A DNA stretch of 57,862 nucleotides from Diphasiastrum complanatum (taxonomy: Eukaryota; Streptophyta; Lycopodiopsida; Lycopodiales; Lycopodiaceae), in contig CM055108.1 in NCBI GenBank assembly GCA_029204225.1, forward strand, positions 6,265,599 through 6,323,460, given 5' to 3'. Within the stretch, counting starts at the first letter, position 1; the number at the start of each line of letters is the position of its first letter. The notes under the pieces are model-generated. The model did not search any database and was not told where the DNA came from. It saw only the letters and a list, made by a program, of their open reading frames with translations. A program made the position numbers and the translations under genes. Shown here one piece after another: positions 10,401-21,300 of this stretch.

Positions 10401-13400
10401 TTCCAAGTATGCATCCTTCGCATACATGTCCTTCAACCATATTGAATCTCTTCAACATCTTCAAGCTAGCAAAGTTGAGATGTCCAAACCTAGCATGCCA
10501 TAATTCAGCCAACTCGAAAGAATGTGAACTTGATGCAACAAGACAAAAAGATGATGAAGCTCTTTGCTCATAGGTATTCTCCATAAGGAACAATCCACCA
10601 CGTAATGTTCCCGAAACAATGATCATAAGAGATCTCTTTGGGTCTTTGATAAGACATTTGTCTTCTTTGAATTCCACAACCAATCCTTGGTTCATAATTG
10701 TAGAGACCGAAATGAGATTCTTTTTTATTTTTGGAACATAAAGTACATTACGAATGTAGTTCTCCTCACCATTGGGTAAGATAATGGGGATCACTCCAAT
10801 GCCTTTGATAGGATAAGAGGTGTTATCAACACCTTGAACTTTGCTTCCATCATGTACTTTTACAAGCTTTGTGAAGACTTCTTTGTGATAAGTCATATGG
10901 CGTGTGGCATCGCTATCAATCACCCAATCAATAGATGAAAAAATAGCAACTTGTAAAGCTGAAGATGAGCTGTTTTCTGCTGAAAAACCAGCAAGATTAG
11001 AATGGCAGAAATCTCGTCTTGAGGAGAGATGAGATTATTAGTGACAAAAGCATAATCATTATTGAAAAGATTATCCTACTTTCCAAATTGTTGTTCCAGA
11101 TTAATGATTGCAGTACTTGTATCGTTACCTTTCTCTTTTTCCTTTGCAAGCTTCTTCCTACATTCTTTAATGTGATGCCGAAACTTCTTGCAATAGTAGC
11201 ACTTACCCTTCTTCTTGGAGCCTTGATCTTGAGCTTCCTTAGATTTTTGATCATCTTTGGAAGTTTTGAAAGAAGGCTTCCCTTTCCACTTGCCTTTGCC
11301 TTTGCCTTTTGCAAAGAAAGCTTGATCTTCTTGTTCACCAAAGTTGATCCTTGTTTGCTCTTCTTGAAGAAGTAAGCCAACAAGTTTGTCGAAGGAGATT
11401 TGCTGTCCCCTAAGAGAAATGCTCAATGATGACACAAATGGAAGGTAAGAATTAGGAAGAGAGTTGAGAGTAATAGATACAAATTGTGAGTTCTCAATCA
11501 CCTCATCAATACTAAGAAGCTCCTTGATCTTCGTCAAGTGGTTTGTAAGCAAATCACCTTCTTGCATCTTCAAGATAGAAAGCTGATTTCGAAGATATAC
11601 CACTTTTGCGGCATTCTTTACTTGAAGAAACATCTTGGCAAAAGTCTCCAAAGCACTTTTGGAAGTCTTGCATGATCTAATATGAGGAAGGAGATCTATT
11701 CACTGATAATGCAATGACGGAATGTGCTTGTGCATCTCGTCGATCTCACTTCTTTTGCTCATTGGAAGACACCTCCGTAGATGATGAAGTAGTTGTTCTA
11801 GGTGGTGTAATAGGTGCCAAGGTAGGCGGCCTCTCTTCGTCACCATTAACTACTTTCCACAAACCTTTAGCAATTAGAAGGTTCTTTATCATGTAGCACC
11901 ACAAGGAATAGTTGGTGCCATTCAGCCTATCTTCATTAAATAAAGAACCAATAGACTCCGATTCTTTAGCCATAACAGGAAAATCAGCTTGTAGTAGATA
12001 GGAAATAGACTTTCCAAGACAAAATCTACTCAAAGGGCAGGAACCTCAAAGCTGAAATTATGAGCACAATAGATTGCAATACTCCACATGCAATTTGCTC
12101 AACAAGTAATGAAATAGGTGGCTGATTTCTACACAAAAAACAGAATGCTCACAAATAGGTAGATTTCTAATGAAGCCTAAACCATAACCAGAAATTTGTG
12201 GCTAAAAAGGGTGCATACTATGTGCATATAGAGCTGATGGTAGCGCCCTACTCCAAGCTCACCAACAGGGAAATTTCAGCATGTAATTGAGTCAAGATCA
12301 CATGCAATTGGTTTGAGCATGGGCGCCCTACTGCTAGCTCTCAAATAGGTGAAGGTGCCCTTCAATTTTCTGCAACCAAAAAGGGAAGAAGATAGCTTCC
12401 TATTGGGCGCCCTCCTGCAAGCAATATGATCACCTAAAGGCTCTGATACCATGTAGGAAATAGAAGCCTAAGGATCCAGGATCTTAACTATTCAATCACA
12501 CAAAGCATTCTCAAAAGAAAGAGAGAGATGGCTAGAAACCCTCTTGTAGAAACTCGTGGACAGCCAAGGAGAGTAGTCAGTATTGCTTACAAAAGTGTCT
12601 CATACAAATGGGATGCACACATATATATAGTCCAAGATGACTATTGGCTATCCAACTACTTGACTATTGGCTATCCAACTACTTGACTATTGACTACCCA
12701 ACTTTCTGTAAGTTACATAGAAAGAATAAGGTACCTCCAATATGTCAAGTTGGGATACTTAATGTCACAATTAGGCCTAGTGGACCCATGAGTCCCTACC
12801 AAGTTAGTAGGCCTAATATAATATGATATGACCATGGTTACACAACTTTCGACCTTTTGGGTCAAAGTAACCTATGGTAATGTAAGCAATTCCATTTACA
12901 TTCCAAAAAGTGATCCTAATTAGTCCTATTGGAAATTTTGCTTAAAGTATGAATCTGTTTTGGAAATAAATGTCACTAGTTTGATATGTGCACAGTGAAT
13001 AGGATTGCTCAAAATTTGTGTAATTGTATGTTACAAGTGATTAGGATAGTAGTCATTGTATCACCTATCTTGCTTTAGTACATCTATATAGTTTTGTCAG
13101 TAAAATTAAAGTTTTTAACATGTTTTTACGTCTTGATTCCAAAAAGCCTTAAAAACCATGCTCCAACAAATCTTAGCAACTAACTTTTTTGGGAAAAACT
13201 ACTTAATTTGAATCCTATGAATCTTGTTTAAATGAAATGGAGTCTCAATTTAAGTTTTTTGGTGAATGTTCAGAAGATAAGAGCATAGAATATTATCTAA
13301 TACACGGTATTTGAATGTGTTTTAGTTGCCTTTTTATGGGTTTTATTTTTTCTAGGACACCTAAATTTTTTTCCTAAAGAGCCCAAAAAAAAAAAAGATT

Positions 13401-16400
13401 TCCAAAACTAAACGTTTCGAAATTTCCGGAATGCAGTATGTGTACAATGAACCTCCCAATCGTAGGCACCCCCTCTATGAGCTTGCTATTTGCTATTCCT
13501 GTCACCTCGCACATGGCATCCAACAATGGGTGATCAGTCCACCTAGCATGCATGCGACCTATGACCTGTGAATACTGAGTGATTCATAGGGCACCACCTC
13601 CATGCCACGCCAAAGACTTGTGATCCGCTTGTTCACCCCTACTACTTGCTCGCTAGCATCTTGTCAGTGACTACTTGGATCTCAATAGTCACATTTCATG
13701 AAGTCTTTGATAGCTTGTCAGGTGGTCACATCGGGCCACTGCTTGTGATGCACCAGTCCTAGCTGGGAACGGATGTCGACTCCGGTCATCGACCATCGTC
13801 AATACTTGCCCTTTGGCCCTTTGGTAACCGGTCGTGCCGAAGTCGTGCTAATTGGGCTCTAACAATCCTTCCCTCTTTTGGCAACTCACCATCCTCGATG
13901 ACATATTATGGGTAGGACTTATGCAAACATTGTTGCGTCTCTCAAGTAGTCTAACAATGGATATCCTTTCCAACTCACTAGATGCTCTTGGAGGAGACGA
14001 TTCCGCAATCGTTGGTCTCTCAGATGTAGAACTTTCTTTGGCCCATAACCTATAGTATTTTTTTTTTGCACACGAGCTCACAAAACCTTAAGTAAATACA
14101 CAGAAATACCTTGCAAATTCGTCACTTTGTTAATCTCAAGCAAATGTACATAGATCAACAAGCAAACATGAGAACTCTGTTGCAAGTCTCCTCCCAACCA
14201 TAGTTGCGTAAGAATAAGATAGGGAATGCTTGGCAAGGCTCAACTATATCCCCTCAAGCACCGCTTAACCCTAACACATCCTAACATCGACACATGGCAA
14301 ACTCCATGCATAATCGACCCTTGCCGCTTGGCAATACCCTGACACATAGGCAAGCTAGTAGGTAGACCGTCTGACACGTGCCACTATACATTGGATCAAG
14401 TGCTATTTACATTGCAATTTACAATTGTCACCACAGCCCGATGACTTAGCCATTTACGATTTAATAATTATAATTTACAATTTACATTAGGCAAAGGGAT
14501 TTAGTACATGTGACATCCCTTCCCTCCTCAGATCCCTCCTCAGATGACATCATCCTCGATTGCAAAGTCTGGATACTGTGCAATGCAACCCATGCACGGT
14601 CTCCCAGGTAGCATCACTGAGAGATTGTCTATGCAACCAAGTACTCACGGAGCAAACGATTCCGCAATCATCTCTGCCTCTTGTCCAATACTCTTGGGGG
14701 TCCATACATCACCTCCCCATGCTCCTGAAATATTACAAGGCCATTAGCCAACAAGTTATCAGTGTCACCTTTTTTAAGCATGAAATATGAAAATAGGATG
14801 AACCTTACAATCAACAGGCAAACCCAAATCATAAGCAACGCTATTAATCTTTTTAACAATTTTCCAAGGTCCACAATATTTGGTGACAACTTATAGCACT
14901 TCCTTGTCTTCAGGGTTTTCGAGTCCTTTGGAATTCTAAGAAACACCATGTCTCCTTCCTCGAACTCTCTTGGCGTATGATCCAAATCGGCATAAGTCCT
15001 TGCCCGATCCATCGCCGCTCTAACATTTTCTTTTGCCAATTCCAACATCTGTTGCATGTGAGTTACAAATTCCAAAGCACTAGGTGTCTTATGGGACATA
15101 TCTATAGAAACCGGATTGGCTAGTCTAAAACCATAGTTTAGGTCGAAAGAACTCATTTTCGTAGATGCATTCTTTTTATCATTATAGGCAAACTCCAACA
15201 ATGGTAGGTAACGTTCGCATAGCGTTTGCTTTTCTCTCACATATACCCAAAGCATGTCTTCCAAAGTTTGACTAACTCTCTCAGTCTGTCCATCTGTTTC
15301 AGGATGATAAAAAATACTCATTCCCAACTGCATCTCTAACTTCTCAAATACTGCAATCCTAAAACTGCTAGGAAAACGAGTCTCTCTGTCAGACACATGG
15401 ATCTAGGTAATCCATGAAGTCTAAATACATGCTGTATAAACAAATCAACCGTAGTAGGTGCATCAATCTTATTATTGATTGAGATAAAAATCAGCCATTT
15501 TAGTGAGCCTGTCAACCAAAAGTAGGATGGCATCATGTTGTTGTTGCATACGTGGTAAACATGTAATAAAGTCCATGGAAATACTCTCTCGTCTCCCTTA
15601 TGGTATAGGTAGCGGGCGTAATAACTCAGGCACTTTAATGATTTCAGCCTTATTAACATTACACCTGAAACCATGTGTCACATAATGATTTGCTTCTTTC
15701 TTAAGTCTAGACCACCAAAAGTTACGTATCAACTCATAGGTCCTATCCACCAGGATGACTGACACTAGGGCTATCGTGATAGAGATGCAAGATCCTCTTT
15801 CGCAGCACATCACAATTTGGAATAAGAGCCTTATCATTTCTCATCACTAGTGCGAACCAAGGTAGAAGACCCCTCCTCTTGAGACTCTGCATGGCCATGA
15901 CTAACCTCATGTTCCACGTTCTTACAGTGAGGATCTTCCTACTGAGCCTTTCTTATCTCAAATAGTAAGTCATTTTCAATGACTATGAATGACATTTGAT
16001 ATACCACACGAGATAGTGCATCTACACACATTCTTGGCACCTTTTTTGTACCAAATCTTCATTAGAAATTCCTACATGAGCTCAGACCATCTGGCTTGCC
16101 AACCTCTAAGGTTTGGCTGCTTACAAAAGTATCTCAAGGTATCATGATCAGTGAATACCTCAAATCCTGATCCATCCAAATAATGCCTCCATGCCTTTAA
16201 TGCATGAACTATGGTCCTTTTCATGAGTTGGATAATTTTTCTGTGCAAGGTTGACCTTCTTGCTCTCAAAGGCAGCAGGTCTACTTATTGCCATGCAAAA
16301 CTTGGACATCTCCAAATTGTCATGCAAATCACAACTGAAGCCATGCAACATGAAGAGTCAATTTGCTTCTACAATAATCTCACCATGTAAAGCAATTTTG

Positions 16401-18240
16401 AGGCTCAAGCCAAAAAAAAAAGTAAAAGGTTACCAAAGACCTCACAAGTTCCAAAAAGGCCGAATCTCGTATTGCATGAAAGAAGCACCGGTCTCCTTTC
16501 TTCCACAAAGGAAAAAAAACCATGCAAACTTAGCAAAAGGCCTACCCATGCAAGAAAAGGAAAAGAGGCCATTAAGCTAACCCTAAGAGGGGTTCCATAT
16601 ACAACCTCTTTCTCACAGCCACCACAGTTCTTCACCATCGTGACTGCCATAGCTTTCACGCATGGTTAAAATCTGCTCCACGACTGCTCCAGCCACCAAC
16701 CATAACTCGATCCCACTTTGAAGCTCCCTTCCTAGACATCCATGCCCATTTCAACAGATGAAATCAGGGAAGGAGCGTTCTGATTGCCATTGTCAATCTC
16801 TGCAACAGATTTCAGCGGTCCACAGCAAATTCTTTGCAGGTTATCAGAGTGGATGAACTATGGCATAACGGGTTGATACGACGTGTCCCATCCAGAGCCT
16901 CCATTGCTGGCTAAAAAACAATTAGCTACCTCTTTAACTGCTCACACTTCCTTCTGGATTCGCCCTCATCATCATCCTATGTTTCAATCAACTCACCTGC
17001 ACACAGCAAAGGTGATTAAACGTGCCTTGAATTGCTGGAATTCATTACAGATGCGCGTTTCCAGAACCACAGTACTGGAAAACATTCCTGCAACAATTCC
17101 AGAAGGCAGAGATTGAAATGACCAGCGATGAATACTGGCAGAGTATTGGAAAGTTCCCAAGACTTCTCTTAAAGAACAACACTCTTCCTGAAGGGCACAA
17201 GTGTGAGCTTGAACAGGTAAAAACATGGATTCTGGAATTTCTTCACTAGAGAAAAACTTTTGAGGAAATTCCATGCATGCACAAGTATTTCCAAACTGCA
17301 AAAGCCACTGTCCATGCTTCCATCGCTACTTGCCAGATGAAAACTAAGCAAAATAGGGATTCTACTATATATAAATTGCAGGGAACAAACGTTCCATCGA
17401 CCCAATGAGTCTAACTCTCTCTCCTTTCATTGCTGAATTACAGCTAATACTAGAGAATTGTCCTAATTGCAATTCCTTTCAATGTTCTAAGTTTGCAAGA
17501 CTCAATAAAGGAATAGTTTTACATAAACTTCATCCTCAACTTGCAATAATTAGTTTCATGAAACAACACCACTAAAAGTTTATTCAACCGGACAAATTGA
17601 TCCCAATCAATTAGTCAATGAACACAATTAGTCATGCATGAAACCAATCCCAAAGAACATTGTGGATTCTTGCAACTATCAAATCCTCTATAGTATAAAA
17701 TCCAAGCATCAAGGGACATGATTTGCCCATGCAAAACATTCCACATCGGATAAAAGTTTTCAAGGAATCAGGAAATTTGTAATGAATCAAACACTAATTA
17801 GAAGCGATATTAACAAAAGATCAAGCTAGTGGGAAAGCACTCTACCACCTCTTTTGCCGAACATGCTTCACTCAACGAATTGGTGAATTCAAAACTGAAC
17901 TCTCATCTAGCTCTACTGCTGCCAATGATGTCTGTCCTTTTGGACAACACATGCACTGGCTCATTATATAGGGAATAGATTCATGTGCATGAACCCATGC
18001 AATCCCCATGCAGTTCAACTATAAATAGGTCACGGCTCTTCATGCAATCCTCCTGCCTATATTCGTCACACGTACTTGCACTACTCCACATGTCTCAATT
18101 AGAGTGTCTGGGTCCTCTCAAGGTCATTAGTCACAAACATGCTTTGTCATGGAATTAAATCTCAGCGTGACCAATAATCTCAAACACTGAAGGGCCGTCT
18201 ACCATATTAGGACTATTCCATGTCCTTAACTGAATATGGC

Positions 18241-18316
<76 letters not shown>

Positions 18317-21300
18317 CTGGGAAGGCCCTATAAACTCAGAGCCGACCTGACCCTCAACTGCTTGTGAAACTCCAGTCGTCTCTACAAACAAGGCCTCCAG
18401 ACCCCCCCCCCCCTTGGAATGTCTAGATCGCCCTCTACGTCTAGGTGCAGGAACGGCTGGCTCCTCCTGTGTCTCGGCATCGGGGTCTACGAATAAGTGC
18501 TGCATGTCTTCCCCCCCCCGTGTCATGCTCATCCTCATTCTCTGCCTCTGTATCACCCTCATCCATCCACTCCTCCTCGTACCCATGCCCAAATCCCTCT
18601 CCATGCCCCAAAATCTCATCATCTCCATCCTCTCCCATCTCTTGATGTCGAGTTGCTCTCCTGTGGCGTCGTGTAGACCGTGCCTCTGCATCTGCCTGCC
18701 TATGTAGCTCCTGATAGATATCATCCTCGACCTCCTCCTCCGTAGGTGGCGCTCGAGGATCAGCAGCTGTCGTATGTACCTTGCAAGAGTCAGGGTTCAC
18801 CTACAAAAACAAACGGGCATGGTTAGCAAACTTATGCATTTGTCAAATAAGTTCATTTGAAACGCAAGTACATCAAGCAATACTAATAAAGTCACTAAGT
18901 CACCTCGATCAAGTGGTCACCTTGCATGTGTGTGCATCTCAACATGCGTCCGTTGGTGTTCACAAACACCAACTGCCTGCACTGCTCAATGGAGAGTCTA
19001 TTTCTCTTCTTCGTGTGATGGCTGGCCCATACACTCTAGTTCCGCTCACAGGCGGAAGCCGAATAGTCCTGTGCAAGGACCCTCTCTGCCAGTCGCTGAA
19101 GGTCAGGCGTACTGCGGCCATGAAAGCTCCACCATGTGACAGGCGCCAACTGGTCATCTCTGAGCTTACACTGCTCTCGATCAAAAGGATACAGGCCCCG
19201 CTCGAACTTGACCATGTCTCGCTCTGTGTTCCCTATAGTCGTGCCTGTTGGCAAAGGAAATAGAACACGTGTCAGGACACAAACCAAAGCATATGCTAAT
19301 ACAAACAACTACACTAGCTAGAATATTTACAATGCCTGCGCCGGGCCATACACGCTTGGCGTACTCCACCCATCCTCGGTGGAGCTCCGTGTCGCCAGGA
19401 CGTTTGGTAGAGCGCCACAATGGGTGCAGCATGTGGGCCACCGCATGGATGGGTCTGTGGAAGTAGTCCCACCTCGCCTCCCAACGTGTGAGGAGCTCGT
19501 CCTTCCTGCACAGGTGACATTGCAAATGGTTAGGCATCTTCGAAAACACGAGCATAGTGAAACTGAAATAAGAAAGTGATAGGAGACGTACCTATCCTCC
19601 TCCAAGCCACATCTGTGAAGCGCCTCGCCGATGCGGTCCATGAACTCGTATATGAGACCGAGAGTGCACCCCTCTCGGTCTACTAGGCGTAGCACATAGA
19701 AGACAGGTCGAAGAACCTCTACAATCTCACTCGCACGTGTCCAAAAGTCCTCTGCAAAGACTATGGCCTGGAAGAACACTGCCTCTGTCGTGCAGTTCCT
19801 GAACTCATCAAATGCCTCACTGGATACCATCCTCCGCAAACGATCTTGCAAGACACACAATCGCTCGAGAACCAGGAAAAAGAAGGCAAAGCGAGTGGGT
19901 GCTGGCTTCTTCAGGTCCAACCGAGAGAATGTACGGAACAATGCCAGCACGCGCCTCTTTCTGGTGACGAACTTCACTATGCGCATGGCCTGAGAGGTGA
20001 GCTGCAAGACAAACATTAAACAAAAAACTGTTAGAAGCTAAAAGAGGTTAGGGGCCTGGAGTAATTGACAAGTGCAAAATGCTTTACAAAGTGACGAAAA
20101 TTGTACCTCACGAATCCATGGAAGTGCAACCATGTCCTGAATGAGAAGGTCGATGCAATGTGCAGCGCACGGGGTCCACACAATACTCGGGTGCTCCCTC
20201 ATCACCATCTCTCCCATCGATCTGCAGTTCGAGCCGTTGTCTGTAACGACTTGAACCACATGCTCTGCCCCAATCTCCTGCACTACAGAGATCACTGCCT
20301 CATAGATGAACTCGGCCGTGGTGGCTCCACCAGCTCGAGTAGCATCCACGCCTCGTAGGAAGACTGTGCCAAGTGGGCAAGACACTAGGATATTGACGAC
20401 AGATCGCCGACGAGTGTCAGTCCATCCATCGCTCAATATTGAGCATCCATAGCTGCAAAAATACAACATTTCTTAGACATGTGCACTTGCAAACACTGTG
20501 GTAATTTCTAGATTGAAACAAATAGAGTGGTAAAGAGTAGCAAAAAATTCTTACGTCTGCCACGCTGTGCGGATGGAGCTCAGCTCCCGTGTGATGGTCT
20601 CCTCCTCCTGTCGTAGCATGGTCGTGCGCAATGCCTCTCTCCTCGGAGGCCTCCATGACGAATCAGCTGATGCTATCTGAAGGCAAGTGTCTCTAAAGAT
20701 CCAAGTGTCTACAACAGCAAAGGAATGCCACACTCATAGAACAGCTGGCCAATCCGTCGGGTACACAGTGCATGATGATGTCTTTGCCATGCACCTCGGT
20801 TCAATGTCTGCTACCTAGCCCTAACCGCTCTCTGCTGCACAGAGGACTCTCCTGGTCTAGAACGCCCACCAGAAACAGTAGATGGGTGTGCTGAAGGTGT
20901 GTCTGACTGTGGAGCATCGCCTGCTGCATCACTGCGGCCCTCTATGGCATGATCTGACTCTGTAAATGGTGCGTCAGCAGCTGATGACGACGCTGGACGA
21001 GATGGACCTACGGCTGAAGGAACAACTAGACGAGAGGGTGCATGTGTGCTGGATGCTCTACGAAAATCCCCCCCCACGTGACTAGGCCCTGCCTCTGCAT
21101 GTGTGCTGGATGCTCTGGGAACATCTCCCCCCATGTGACTAGGCCCTGCCTCTGCATCTGCTCTGGACCCTGCACCTCTACCATGTCCCGAATTTGCTCT
21201 AGTTCCTGCTCCTGCCACTGACCCACGAAACTGTGAGATGGTCTCAAAGGCTCAAGAGATGAACCGTCACGCCCGTATGTGTCCATCAATCTCTCCACCT

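Larger units (their letters stand above)
7603..12908 (-). mobile_element. Two-LTR Ty1/copia insertion with 5-bp target duplication
   Basis: Two direct repeats, 7603-8081 and 12452-12908, flank a minus-strand copia body. The insertion is bounded by AGTGA at 7598-7602 and AGTGA at 12909-12913, a perfect 5-bp target-site duplication. This fixes the ends of a 5.3-kb insertion inside OHP1 intron 3, antisense to OHP1. The primer-binding site (12440-12451) abuts the right LTR. A polypurine tract (complement of 8082-8089) abuts the left LTR. In order from the right there are gag, gag-pre-integrase and integrase, then a spacer region present twice. Apart from one short piece, reverse transcriptase and RNase H are missing. 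The copy cannot have moved on its own proteins in its present form. Confidence 0.92.

Noticed and set aside
18155-18724. 189-codon minus-strand frame with a Ser-Leu repeat
   Set aside because: The end is translation of the AG microsatellite. Only the part above about 18400 is kept, as the tail of the hAT pseudogene.
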